Shown piece after piece: positions 14,274-21,864 of a stretch of DNA of 21,911 bases; position 1 is the stretch's first letter, and each line of letters starts with the position of its first letter. The stretch covers positions 1 through 21,911 of the forward strand of contig CAYUIZ010000044.1 in the NCBI GenBank assembly GCA_964444885.1, given 5' to 3'. Both the position numbers and the translations under genes were made by a program. Under the pieces are notes generated by a model. That model was given only the letters and a program-made list of their open reading frames with translations, was not told the DNA's origin and ran no database searches. This stretch comes from CAYRGQ01 sp964444885. GTDB taxonomy: Bacteria; Bacteroidota; Bacteroidia; Sphingobacteriales; Sphingobacteriaceae.

Positions 14274-15116
14274 CTAGGACGAACTGGGTCTCGTCCTGTT
14301 TTTCAACAGGACGACGGGTACGTCTGCAATGTTGAGCAGTCTTTTGCTGACGCTGTTGTGGAAAATCCGTTCGAAGAATCCGTAGTTGCGTGACGCCATG
14401 AGTATCAGGCCGATCTCGTGCTGGTTGACATAGTCAAATATACCGTATGCTTTGTCCTTATGTTGGCGAAGGATTTCAAACACTGGGTTTAAGCCGGCTA
14501 AGACGCCTAGCAGATGTTGTTGGGCGGCTTCGCTTTCCGGCGTCTGCCGATGCGCACCGTAGTCGACATGGATGATGTGGGTTTCGGCGCGAAGTTGTTG
14601 CGCCAGCCGCGTGATGCCGTCGACCGGCGTGGTGGTTTCCACTTCGCGGAGGTCGGTGGCGTAGACGACTTTTTTAACGGGTGAAAAGCGGTGGAAGCGG
14701 GGCACGATTAAGAGGGGCGCGGGCGCCGCGGCGGCCACGCTCAGGGTGTGCTGTCCGATCAGCATGCTGTCCGTGTCGGATAGGCCCGAAATGCCCATCA
14801 CGATCATCGAAATCGAATGGTGGCTGGCCAGGCGTTCAATGCCGTCGCCTACAACGCGGTCATCGGCCTCAAACGTTATCGTGCCCCACGCGATGTTAGC
14901 GGGTATGCGCAGTTGCGCCACCATTCGCTCGAGGCGCTGGATGGCGGCCTGCCGGATGGATGCGGTTTCGGTTTCTGCGATATGCCGAGGTGTTTCCCGG
15001 TAGGAGTGGTAAAAAACGATTTGCTGGACGTCCAGGTCGCCAGCCATGTCCAGCCCGTACTGTGCGGCGGTGCGCGACACGTCAGAAAAATCGACCGGAA
15101 TTAGGAAGCGCTTCAT
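14274..15116 (-). CDS. Tandem universal stress protein (two UspA domains)
   Basis: The 280-residue protein has two UspA-like halves. The first (about residues 1-140) opens with KRFLIPVDFSDVSRTAAQYGLDMA and contains ISMIVMGISGLSD with APLLIVP at its end. The second (about 147-275) opens with VKKVVYATDLREVE and ends with GLILMASRNYGFFERIFHNSVSKRLLNIADVPVVLL. The first half's glycine-rich tail (MGISGLSDTDSMLIGQHTLSV) is only a partial match to the ATP-binding GxxGxxxxxxxxGS(T/V) pattern, so nucleotide binding is uncertain. Such proteins act in the cytoplasm in stress tolerance. It follows the DUF4197 gene by 66 bases on the same strand, and a shared transcript is possible. Confidence 0.9.
   Translation of the reverse strand: MKRFLIPVDFSDVSRTAAQYGLDMAGDLDVQQIVFYHSYRETPRHIAETETASIRQAAIQRLERMVAQLRIPANIAWGTITFEADDRVVGDGIERLASHHSISMIVMGISGLSDTDSMLIGQHTLSVAAAAPAPLLIVPRFHRFSPVKKVVYATDLREVETTTPVDGITRLAQQLRAETHIIHVDYGAHRQTPESEAAQQHLLGVLAGLNPVFEILRQHKDKAYGIFDYVNQHEIGLILMASRNYGFFERIFHNSVSKRLLNIADVPVVLLKNRTRPSSS
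14276..14313 (-). other. Two mutually exclusive hairpins at the end of usp
   Basis: 14292-14300 and 14305-14313 form a perfect 9-bp stem with a GAAA loop on the - strand. 14276-14282 can pair instead with 14291-14297 in a 7-bp stem. Both use the same CGTCCT segment, so only one can form at a time. They overlap the last codons and stop of usp and have no adjoining T run. They may act as a 3' mRNA structure; chance is not excluded. Confidence 0.4.
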
Positions 15117-15182
15117 TCGGTTGGATTATGCCCAAGCCCGCGACGCCACATGCGCTTGGAATGCAGCTGTCGCCTCAGGCCG

Positions 15183-15935
15183 TTAATTCTTGTCTGCGTA
15201 CTCGAATACCTTCTGTAGCAACGGCGTGGTGCGCGAACCGCCGATATTTTGCCGAATCCGCAACTCTTCCTGCGCTACTTGATGGAAAAGTCCGTCAATC
15301 GCCTTTCCGGTTACATATTTGTTCAGATCGGTTTCGATTTTTTCGTTTACGAGCGGCAGTTGGTTGTAACGGGTGACCACGTCACTCCAATACTTGGCCA
15401 CGTTGTGGGCGCTCAGGGCTTTCTCGACGATGGGGCTAAACCGGCCCGCCAGGTCGTTTGTCGTCGTCCGCTTGAAAAATGCGGTGGCGGCGTCTTGCTG
15501 GCCGCTCAGCAGAATATTGGTGGCGTCGCGTATGGTGAGTTGCGACAGGGCAGAGGTAAAGACCGGAACGGCCTCGCTCACGGCACTTTCCGCGGCCCGG
15601 TTCATACTCGCGATAAAGTTGTCGGCCAGCGAACCCAGCCCGATGCCCCGGAGAGCACTCTCGATTTTTTGCGCCTCGGGCGGCATGAGGATTTTCACCG
15701 CGGCATTGCCGAGGAATCCGTCGGTAACGGCCAGGGACTTGATGCTTTTGTCCAGTCCTTGGCTGAGCGCCTGCTTGATGCCCGACGCGGCTTCGACGGA
15801 AGTGACGGTGCCTGGGCTGCCCGTACCCGAGGCGCCGGGCGTGCCGGGTTGGCCCGTGCTCAGCGGTTGCAGCGTATCACAACTTGATAGAAGAAAGAGG
15901 ACGCAGGTCAGGGTTGCGATTAGGCTAATTCTCAT
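15183..15935 (-). CDS. DUF4197 family lipoprotein
   Basis: The 250-residue protein starts with a lipoprotein signal (LTCVLFLLSSC, Cys at residue 19). A low-complexity linker rich in Gly, Thr, Ser and Pro follows (about 25-46). The DUF4197 domain then starts near residue 50 with GIKQALSQGLDKSIKSL and contains ILMPPEAQKIESALRGIGLG, FTSALSQLTIRDATNILLSG and DGLFHQVAQEELRIRQN. No enzymatic residues or function are established for this family, so none is proposed. It would sit on an envelope membrane facing the periplasm. A -7 box lies upstream, and usp follows on the same strand. Confidence 0.88.
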   Translation of the reverse strand: MRISLIATLTCVLFLLSSCDTLQPLSTGQPGTPGASGTGSPGTVTSVEAASGIKQALSQGLDKSIKSLAVTDGFLGNAAVKILMPPEAQKIESALRGIGLGSLADNFIASMNRAAESAVSEAVPVFTSALSQLTIRDATNILLSGQQDAATAFFKRTTTNDLAGRFSPIVEKALSAHNVAKYWSDVVTRYNQLPLVNEKIETDLNKYVTGKAIDGLFHQVAQEELRIRQNIGGSRTTPLLQKVFEYADKN

Positions 15936-15969
15936 GACGGATCTATTTAACTTAAATGAAGTTTTTTTG

Positions 15970-15977
15970 CAAAGTTA
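15970..15977 (-). promoter_or_regulatory. Candidate -7 box for the DUF4197 gene
   Basis: The - strand reads TAACTTTG, a full match to TAnnTTTG, giving a start near 15963 and a leader of about 28 bases before the ATG at 15935. The -33 region is weak. Confidence 0.5.
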
Positions 15978-16019
15978 AGCAATGTGCGCCACAATCGGGT
16001 TGTGTTTTTTACCGAGTCC

Positions 16020-16039
16020 GCACGGAGCTCTCCCCGTGC
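16020..16039. other. GC-rich hairpin after the endonuclease-like gene
   Basis: An 8-bp stem with a 4-base loop (16020-16027 with 16032-16039; seven Watson-Crick pairs and one wobble) lies just beyond the stop of the - strand gene at 16044. No T run follows on that strand, so it is at best a weak or Rho-assisted terminator or a 3' stabiliser. Confidence 0.35.
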
Positions 16040-16043
16040 AGGG

Positions 16044-16874
16044 CTAATAACTCACCTCCACGACGACCGGAAAGTGGTCGGAGGGCAGCTTGCCCAAGTA
16101 ACTGTCGGTGAGTATCCCGAATCGTTCCACCTCGAAGGCGTCCGACACGAAAATGTGGTCGATCCGACGGTCGTTGGCCCGCGTGATGTCAAAGCCGGTG
16201 AATGTCCCGTTAGGCGCGTAGGGTTCATCCGCCAGTTCGTAAGCATCTTGGACAATGCCGCTGTTGTGTAGCAGGGCGTAGCTTTCGTTATGTTGGTCTA
16301 CGTTAAAATCACCGGTGATAATCATGGGTAGTTCGGAACCGATTGCCTTAGCTTGTTCCAGGATGAGCTTCGTGCTGTTCTTGCGCGCCTCGACGCCCAC
16401 GTGGTCAAAATGCACGTTGAACAGCAGGAAGGTAAATCCCGTTCGTTTGTCTTTAAATTTGCCCCACGTGCATATCCGTGGCAGGGCGGCATCCCAGCCC
16501 TTATTGGGGTAGCTCGTCTCCTCGCTCAGCCAGAAATTTCCGTGCTGAAGCAAATCAAACAGGACGGTGTTATAAAAAATGGCGGCATATTCGCCTTTTT
16601 CCTTTCCGTCGTCGCGGCCTACGCCGATATATTCAAAGCCTTCCAAACCCGTATGGACGTCTTCGAGCTGATGCTTAAACCCTTCTTGGGTGCCGAAGAT
16701 GTCAAATCGGTGGTATTTAATCTGGTTGATCAGATGCGGCGACCGTTGCTGCCACCGGTTGCCGGTGTCGGAAGGGGTGTCTAGCCTGAAATTATACGTG
16801 GCCACATTAAACTGTTGGGCATACGCCGTGGATAGGCAGCATAAGGCAAGTGCTAAAGCAAGATATCTATACAT
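16044..16874 (-). CDS. Exported endonuclease/exonuclease/phosphatase family protein
   Basis: The 276-residue protein has a signal peptide (MYRYLALALALCCLSTAYAQ, cut after about residue 19). The metal-dependent phosphoesterase fold follows with its usual residues: N in ATYNFRLD, E in TQEG, the HFDHVGVEARKNS segment, GDFNVD, the RRIDHIFVSD segment, and the C-terminal PSDHFPVVVEV catalytic His. This superfamily includes DNases, sphingomyelinases and inositol-phosphate phosphatases. Export and the neighbours suggest a periplasmic phosphodiesterase; the substrate is unknown. It starts 21 bases after the GDPD gene, so the two are almost surely co-transcribed. Confidence 0.9.
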   Translation of the reverse strand: MYRYLALALALCCLSTAYAQQFNVATYNFRLDTPSDTGNRWQQRSPHLINQIKYHRFDIFGTQEGFKHQLEDVHTGLEGFEYIGVGRDDGKEKGEYAAIFYNTVLFDLLQHGNFWLSEETSYPNKGWDAALPRICTWGKFKDKRTGFTFLLFNVHFDHVGVEARKNSTKLILEQAKAIGSELPMIITGDFNVDQHNESYALLHNSGIVQDAYELADEPYAPNGTFTGFDITRANDRRIDHIFVSDAFEVERFGILTDSYLGKLPSDHFPVVVEVSY

Positions 16875-16895
16875 AGTGGTTGTTTTTATTTCGGA

Positions 16896-17699
16896 TTAAC
16901 GTTCGGCCAATACGTCGAACAGCAGTTCGGGCTCGTCGGTTGTGATGAATTCAGCTTGCTGGTCGAGCAGGCGCACCATTTCCTCGCGGGTATTGACGGT
17001 CCAGGCGTTGACGGCCAAGCCGACGTCTTTTGCTTCCCGAAGCCAAGTGGGCTGTCTGTCGCGGAATACCGTAAAATGGTAATCCAGCCCGAAAAATCCA
17101 TCTTCTTTGGCCTGCTGGGGCGCCACATCGCCGTTCAGGTACCACACTTTGGCATTCGGGTCTATCTCGATGATGCGTTTGGCACCGTCGTAGTCAAACA
17201 TGATGTACTCGATCCATTTTTCCGCTCCCAGTTCCTTAACCAGCGCCACGGCTAAATCCGCGGAGTGCTTCGTTCTTTCTTTGCCAAGTTTGGAGGTCTT
17301 TAGCTCAAAAATAAGCTTTGTTTTTTGCTGCTTCATCCCCTCGATGATGTAATCGCGCGCGGTCGGAATCGATTCGCCATTGGGCAGTTTTTTGGCCAGT
17401 AGTTCTTCGTAGGTCGATGTCGCTACATCGATGCCCAAGAAGTCCGCATCGTGATTGACCACGAGGACATCGTCTTTGGTCAGGTGCACGTCAAACTCGG
17501 TGCCTGCGCAGCCTAGCCGGATTGCCTCGTGCAAGGCGGCAATGGAATTTTGCGGAAGTCCTTGGGTCTTCCACGCACCGCGGTGGGCGATAACCGGATT
17601 GTCCATAAATTGGGGGGATGATGCGCGCCTGGTGGTGCAGGCTGCAAGTGATAAGGTAGCGGCTGTGAGTATGAGGAGAATACGTGCAGAGGTGTTCAT
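16896..17699 (-). CDS. Glycerophosphodiester phosphodiesterase family lipoprotein
   Basis: The 267-residue protein has a lipoprotein signal (LTAATLSLAAC, Cys at residue 21). The GDPD TIM barrel follows with H39-R40 in IAHRGAW, E68 and D70 in GTEFDVHLTKDD, and the catalytic H83 in VNHD. The later FELK segment is also present, and the barrel closes with AWTVNTREEMVRLLDQQAEFITTDEPELL. Such enzymes hydrolyse glycerophosphodiesters to glycerol 3-phosphate and an alcohol, using a metal ion. Being a lipoprotein, it should act at the cell envelope. It probably forms an operon with the endonuclease-like gene 21 bases downstream and perhaps with the phosphodiester glycosidase gene 111 bases upstream. 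Confidence 0.93.
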   Translation of the reverse strand: MNTSARILLILTAATLSLAACTTRRASSPQFMDNPVIAHRGAWKTQGLPQNSIAALHEAIRLGCAGTEFDVHLTKDDVLVVNHDADFLGIDVATSTYEELLAKKLPNGESIPTARDYIIEGMKQQKTKLIFELKTSKLGKERTKHSADLAVALVKELGAEKWIEYIMFDYDGAKRIIEIDPNAKVWYLNGDVAPQQAKEDGFFGLDYHFTVFRDRQPTWLREAKDVGLAVNAWTVNTREEMVRLLDQQAEFITTDEPELLFDVLAER

Positions 17700-17810
17700 G
17701 GTGCTGGTTTTGTGCTTTAAAAGTGTCGTGTTTGGCGTTTAATCGGGGTTAAAGATAATCAAAAAATGGAACCCGCTGGGCGTTTTTGGGATGTATAACC
17801 GACGGTTTTA

Positions 17811-18689
17811 TCAGAACACTAAGATGGCGTTTGCTACGCTGCGTTCGCCGCCATGGTCAAAAATCTTGTTGTCTGAAGGGTAGTTAACGATTCCGGTCTC
17901 ATTTTTCCCGTTGATGTACAGCGCTGTGGATCCGCCTCCATCGAGATTCAAAGCCTCGTGTGCGCCTGTCTGGCGCAGAAGGAAAGCCAGTTCAGGCAGG
18001 CTCATGCCGTGGGCGCGCGCATTTCGTCCATCGACGGTCACTAAGATAACTTTGCCGTCAGCAGTAATTCCCACCGCCGAACGCGGATGGCGGTTGTTGT
18101 TGAATGCATTTTTCCCGAGGGGAACTTCCACGCCATCGCGGAGCAGCACCGGGCCACAGACCATCACGTTGTCCGCCAGTATCAGCTTGTCCCAGCCGAC
18201 GGCTTGCGGATCGCCGGTGATGATGGACACTTCCTGCCTGTCGACGACAAGCGCGCCATTGGCCCGCTCGTGGTTTTGTCCATTGGGAAGCAGCAGGCTG
18301 GTTTCATTAACTACGGTGCCGTCAATTTTGAGGAAAGTGACCGAACCGCCTTCTTTCATGTTAAAAAAAGTGGCGTTAATGCCAGCCTGCGCGCCAGCTT
18401 TGGTGGCGAATGTACTGGTCAGCGCCAGCCCATCCGCCAGTCCTGCGAAAGCGAGGCGCCGTTCGGGAACAGCAAGGTCGATTTGCAAGATATTGACTTG
18501 CTGTTCGGAGTCAAACAAGTCGCTAAAGTGGGCGTGTTTCCAATCCAAGCCGGGCAGAAGCTGTTCCGATTGCCACTGTGCCCTCGCCAGTGCGAGGGAG
18601 TCCGCAGGTGTTTGGGCCAAGGATAGCAGGGGCAAGAGACAGAAGACCCCAATCATCCACCGATAGCTTGATTTAGCGAAATTGTCCAT
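17811..18689 (-). CDS. Exported phosphodiester glycosidase (NAGPA / DUF2233) family protein
   Basis: From the ATG at 18689 the protein has 292 residues. A signal peptide (WMIGVFCLLPLLSLAQ) supports this start; the longer frame to 18794 adds an unconserved leader. The domain is recognised by AGINATFFNM, RSAVGITADGKVILVTVDGRN, and the highly conserved EALNLDGGGSTALYING near the C-terminus, as in the uncovering enzyme that removes N-acetylglucosamine from phosphodiesters. It probably cleaves a sugar-phosphodiester in the periplasm; the natural substrate in Bacteroidota is not established. Two further exported phosphodiester-acting enzymes follow on the same strand. Confidence 0.9.
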   Translation of the reverse strand: MDNFAKSSYRWMIGVFCLLPLLSLAQTPADSLALARAQWQSEQLLPGLDWKHAHFSDLFDSEQQVNILQIDLAVPERRLAFAGLADGLALTSTFATKAGAQAGINATFFNMKEGGSVTFLKIDGTVVNETSLLLPNGQNHERANGALVVDRQEVSIITGDPQAVGWDKLILADNVMVCGPVLLRDGVEVPLGKNAFNNNRHPRSAVGITADGKVILVTVDGRNARAHGMSLPELAFLLRQTGAHEALNLDGGGSTALYINGKNETGIVNYPSDNKIFDHGGERSVANAILVF

Positions 18690-18821
18690 ATCTGTGTTTG
18701 TTTTGTCCGCGAGCAAGGGCGAAGGAATCGGCATAGTTAGCAATCTACCATAAAGAAAAGTAAAATCCATTGTAACTTTATTGGCACACATCAATCAAAG
18801 CAACAAACAATACGCTAGCCA

Positions 18822-19142
18822 ATGAACACGAGTAGGGGGGTGTGGTTTTCGCGATGGCCAATCGAATTGGCGTGCTGGGTGCTGGCTTTGGTGTTGCTGT
18901 ATTTTTCCAATCCGGAGGTGCACCACCATACGCTGTGTCCCTTGGGGGCGGCGGGGCTGGATTGGTGTCCGGGATGCGGGTTAGGGCGTTCGGTGGCGTT
19001 GCTGTTGCAGGGCGATGTGCTGGCGTCTATCCAGATGCATGTGCTGGGCATACCCGTCTTTGGTGTTTTGGTGTATCGAATATGCACCTTGGCCAAAAAG
19101 GAGTTGATAGTAGTAAAAAAGAAACTATATGGATCGTCGTAA
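18822..19142 (+). CDS. DUF2752 membrane protein
   Basis: The 106-residue protein has an N-terminal hydrophobic helix (ACWVLALVLLYF, about residues 18-29). The DUF2752 hallmark follows: CPLGAAGLDWCPGCGLGRSVALLLQGD (about 39-65), with its CPGCGLGR core. A second hydrophobic helix is at about 71-90. The conserved cysteines may bind a metal or form disulfides, but the family has no established function. It is divergent from the phosphodiester glycosidase gene. Its 3' end overlaps the TM2-domain gene by 14 bases, so the two are translationally coupled. Confidence 0.88.
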   Translation: MNTSRGVWFSRWPIELACWVLALVLLYFSNPEVHHHTLCPLGAAGLDWCPGCGLGRSVALLLQGDVLASIQMHVLGIPVFGVLVYRICTLAKKELIVVKKKLYGSS

Positions 19143-19488
19143 TGCATTTTTGTCCCTCCCTGGCGTGTCGCCCGAGGAAATCGCCTACCTGCAGCCGCTG
19201 ACGGCTAATTTTTCGGACAATGAATTCCGGGATTTTATGGCGATTTATGCCGGCAAACGCAAGAAAGCACAGGATATTTTGCTGTTTACCTTATTGGGTT
19301 TCATTGGCATTGCCGGAATACAGCGTTTTGTGGTCAATCAGATTGCCATGGGTGTCGTCTATTTTCTGACGATCGGGTTTTGCTACATCGGCACCATCGT
19401 CGACCTGATCAACCACAAGAGTCTGACGGAGGAGCATAACCAGCGAATGGCCCAAGAGGCGGCCATGCTGGTCGGAAGGGCTTTTTAG
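19129..19488 (+). CDS. TM2 domain-containing membrane protein
   Basis: The 119-residue protein has a soluble N-terminus (about 1-45) with LPGVSPEEIAYLQPL. The TM2 domain follows with two helices: DILLFTLLGFIGIAGIQRFVV (about 48-69) and AMGVVYFLTIGFCYIGTIVDLI (about 73-94), separated by the short turn typical of TM2. The Gly-x-x-x-x-hydrophobic pattern and the YIGTIVDLI end fit the family, whose role is unknown. It overlaps the DUF2752 gene by 14 bases upstream. Its stop overlaps the stop of the convergent HD gene by 4 bases, and no terminator is visible between them. Confidence 0.88.
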   Translation: MDRRNAFLSLPGVSPEEIAYLQPLTANFSDNEFRDFMAIYAGKRKKAQDILLFTLLGFIGIAGIQRFVVNQIAMGVVYFLTIGFCYIGTIVDLINHKSLTEEHNQRMAQEAAMLVGRAF

Positions 19489-20195
19489 TCCGCTATCCCT
19501 TCAGGCTCGGTGCCTTGCCAGTCGGCATAAAACTGGTCGAGAAACTGTTCCATGAACTGGTGGCGACGCTCGGCCAGCCGCTTGGCCGCGGGGGTATTCA
19601 TTTTGTCTTTCAACAAGAGCAACTTTTCGTAAAAGTGATTAATCGTCGGGGCCGTGCTGTTTTTGTACTGCTCCTTCGACTGGTTTAGCGCGGGCGCAAT
19701 ATCGGGGTCGTATAGCGGACGGTTTTTGTAGCCGCCGTAGTGAAATGCGCGGGCGATGCCGATGGCGCCGATGGCGTCCAGCCGGTCAGCGTCCTGCACG
19801 ATTGCCAACTCGGGGGAATGGAATTCTACCGTCCCTAAGCTCGCTTTGAACGACATGTTGAGAATAATCGCTTTCACGTGCTCGGTGGTGCTGGCGTCCA
19901 CGCCCAGGCCGGTAAGGAATTGGGCTGCTTTCGCTGGCCCCAGCGATTCATCGCCGTCATGGAATTTGCTGTCAGCAATGTCGTGGAGCAAGGCTGCCAG
20001 TTCGCAAACCAGGCGGTCGGCTTTTTCGAGGGTGAGCAGCAGTTTGGTGTTGTTCCATACCCGGAGGATATGCCACCAGTCGTGGCCTGATTCGGCGTTT
20101 TCGAGGCTTTTTCTGACGTACGCCGCAGTTTGTTCTAGGTAGGTTTGGGCGGTTTCGTCCAAGCTATTCGGCAGGGGCTCGTCTCGTTCCATCAT
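19485..20195 (-). CDS. HD domain phosphohydrolase (YedJ/YpgQ-like)
   Basis: From the ATG at 20195 the protein has 236 residues. The metal site is visible: H42 in GHDWWHILRVW, H71-D72 in LLHDIADSKF, and D135/D137 in VQDADRLDAIGAIGIARAF. This pattern matches the YedJ/YpgQ branch of HD hydrolases, some of which hydrolyse nucleotides. An upstream ATG at 20246 would extend the protein 51 bases further into the methyltransferase gene and adds no conserved sequence. With the chosen start the gene still overlaps the end of that gene by 32 bases in another frame, so translation is probably coupled. Confidence 0.9.
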   Translation of the reverse strand: MMERDEPLPNSLDETAQTYLEQTAAYVRKSLENAESGHDWWHILRVWNNTKLLLTLEKADRLVCELAALLHDIADSKFHDGDESLGPAKAAQFLTGLGVDASTTEHVKAIILNMSFKASLGTVEFHSPELAIVQDADRLDAIGAIGIARAFHYGGYKNRPLYDPDIAPALNQSKEQYKNSTAPTINHFYEKLLLLKDKMNTPAAKRLAERRHQFMEQFLDQFYADWQGTEPEGIAD

Positions 20196-21333
20196 ACAAT
20201 TCGTACTCCAGTAGGCGGCAGTCGAGTTTGCCGTTATAGAATTCAATTTTCCGCGATGCCCGCAGTCCTATTTTCTTAGCCAAGTCCGGGTTGCCGGTAA
20301 ACACGTAGCCGGAATACCCTTTGCAGGATTGTTTCATGAAATCGCCCATGCGCTGGTAGGTTACTTCCAGGTTGGCGTGCGTGCCCAGTCGGTCGCCATA
20401 TTCGGGGTTGAACACCACGACACCGGGTTGGTCGGGTATTTCCGTGTCGGCAAAATCACAGACAGCAAAGGAAATCATACGGTCTACGCCGGCGGTTTTT
20501 GCGTTGGCCTCGGCAATCGCGACGGCTTCTTTGGAAATGTCCGTAGCAATAATCCGGATATCGGCTTTCTTGTCGACGGCGTCTTTCAGTTTGCGCCGTT
20601 CGGCGAAAAACACCTCCTCGTCGTAGCCGAGGATATGCATGAAGGCGTAGTTCATCCGAAACAGGCCAGGCTTGCGCCCTGTGGCGATAAGTGCAGCCTC
20701 GATGGCGAGTGTTCCAGCGCCGCACATGGGGTTGACGAAGGGGGATTTCCGGTCCCATTTGCTTGCGTAGACAACGCCCGACGCTAGGGCTTCCAGCATG
20801 GGTGCCTTGCCCGGATGCTTGCGGTAGCCGTGCTTAGCAAGGGTTTCGCCGGAGGTGTCCAGGAATATCTCGGCAAGGTCATCCTGCCAGTAGAGGTGTA
20901 CCACCGTCCTGTGCAGGTCGGGCCCGCTATCCGGGCGCAGGCCTTTGCGCGACTTGATGCGGTCGGCAATAGCGTCCTTCACCTTCAAGTTGGCAAAAAG
21001 CGGCGTCGTTATCGTCGGGTTGTTGACGTTTGAGGTGACGGATACGTAACCGTCAAACGCAATTAGTTCCTCCCAAGGCAGGCCCAATAGCGCTTGGTAA
21101 AGCGCTTCGCCGTCTTTCGCAGTGAAGGAGCCGATGGCATAGAGCACTTGGCTGGCGCATCGGAGATTGAGGTTCAGGCGGATACAGTCATTGACCGAAA
21201 CATTGAGCTCCACGCCGGTGTGGAAAGCCCGTTTAATGGTAAAACCAAGCTCCGTCACTTCGTCTTGCAAGTAGGGCGAAAGCCGCTTGTTGCACGTGAT
21301 GATTGTCTTGCTGGGGGTGTTGAAAACTTCCAT
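20164..21333 (-). CDS. THUMP-containing SAM-dependent RNA methyltransferase (RlmL-like)
   Basis: The 389-residue protein has an N-terminal ferredoxin-like and THUMP region (about residues 1-155, including LNLRCASQVLYAIGSF). The methyltransferase domain follows with PFVNPMCGAGTLAIEAAL as SAM motif I (about 200-215), IIATDISKEAVAIAEANA, and FNPEYGDRLG as catalytic motif IV. E. coli RlmL has NPPYG at that site; the NPEYG form is a variant on a base-flipping N6/N2-methyltransferase motif. By similarity it would make m2G in 23S rRNA. It lacks the RlmK half fused in E. coli, so the length is that of the stand-alone YpsC-type protein. The exact target is inferred. Confidence 0.9.
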   Translation of the reverse strand: MEVFNTPSKTIITCNKRLSPYLQDEVTELGFTIKRAFHTGVELNVSVNDCIRLNLNLRCASQVLYAIGSFTAKDGEALYQALLGLPWEELIAFDGYVSVTSNVNNPTITTPLFANLKVKDAIADRIKSRKGLRPDSGPDLHRTVVHLYWQDDLAEIFLDTSGETLAKHGYRKHPGKAPMLEALASGVVYASKWDRKSPFVNPMCGAGTLAIEAALIATGRKPGLFRMNYAFMHILGYDEEVFFAERRKLKDAVDKKADIRIIATDISKEAVAIAEANAKTAGVDRMISFAVCDFADTEIPDQPGVVVFNPEYGDRLGTHANLEVTYQRMGDFMKQSCKGYSGYVFTGNPDLAKKIGLRASRKIEFYNGKLDCRLLEYELYDGTRRAPAE

Positions 21334-21343
21334 GTGATTTTGG

Positions 21344-21351
21344 CAAAGTTA
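21344..21351 (-). promoter_or_regulatory. Candidate -7 box for the RNA methyltransferase gene
   Basis: The - strand reads TAACTTTG, a full TAnnTTTG match 10 bases upstream of the ATG at 21333. The leader would be only a few bases long. A weaker box (TAGTTTTA, 21377-21384) may serve the divergent DUF3127 gene. Confidence 0.45.
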
Positions 21352-21406
21352 GTCATTATTGTCCGCTAAAATTGTGTAGTTTTACGGTTTAATAAAATAG
21401 TTAAAC

Positions 21407-21793
21407 ATGGAAATACGAGGTAAAGTGCACGAAATAGGTGAGGTGCAGCAGGTCACGGACACATTCAAGAAAAGAGATCTAATTGTTGAGTATGCGGAAA
21501 ACCCGCAATTCGTCGAGTATATTGCTTTTGAGGCTACGCAAGACCGGACCGCCATATTCGACAACTTGAGCGTGGGCGAAGAGGTGGAAGTTTCCTTCAA
21601 CCTGCGTGGCCGGCCGTGGACCAACAGGGAAGGCGTCACAAAATATTTTAACTCATTGGTGGCTTGGCGCGTCAACAAAGTGACGACGACACCCGTACCG
21701 GGTTCGGTTGGCACGACTGCTCCGCAGACGCCTCCGCCGCCAACCGTTGACATCTCGTCCGAAGAAGGCAAGGATGACGATTTGCCGTTCTAG
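21407..21793 (+). CDS. DUF3127 protein with SSB-like C-terminal tip
   Basis: The 128-residue protein has a DUF3127 domain (about residues 1-95), expected to be an OB-fold, with MEIRGKVHEIGEVQQVTDTFKKRDLIVEY, VEYIAFEATQDR and FNLRGRPWTNREGVTKYFNSLVAWRV. A Pro/Thr-rich flexible linker follows (about 96-118), and the chain ends in an acidic tip, GKDDDLPF. This is the same layout as a single-stranded DNA-binding protein: OB-fold, disordered linker and DDDLPF tip. In SSB the tip recruits repair and replication proteins. That suggests a nucleic-acid role, but binding is not proven for this family. It is divergent from the RNA methyltransferase gene and is followed by a strong terminator. Confidence 0.9.
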   Translation: MEIRGKVHEIGEVQQVTDTFKKRDLIVEYAENPQFVEYIAFEATQDRTAIFDNLSVGEEVEVSFNLRGRPWTNREGVTKYFNSLVAWRVNKVTTTPVPGSVGTTAPQTPPPPTVDISSEEGKDDDLPF

Positions 21794-21828
21794 TCGATAA
21801 GCCTATAGTTTTTTGCGATGTAATTTGG

Positions 21829-21859
21829 GTTGCCTCAAGAAATTGGGGCAACTTTTTTT
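21829..21859 (+). terminator. Rho-independent terminator after the DUF3127 gene
   Basis: A 10-bp stem (21829-21838 with 21843-21852, one wobble pair) is closed by a GAAA tetraloop and followed by seven T's. Confidence 0.92.
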
Positions 21860-21864
21860 GTGGC

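Noticed and set aside
16071..16081. An 11-base match to the first bases of the MITE copy (AAAGTGGTCGG)
   Set aside because: It lies in the conserved SDHFPV-coding segment of the endonuclease-like gene and the match does not extend.
21791..21798. TAGTCGAT after the DUF3127 stop, like one heptamer unit
   Set aside because: A single unit with no repetition on either side, as expected by chance.
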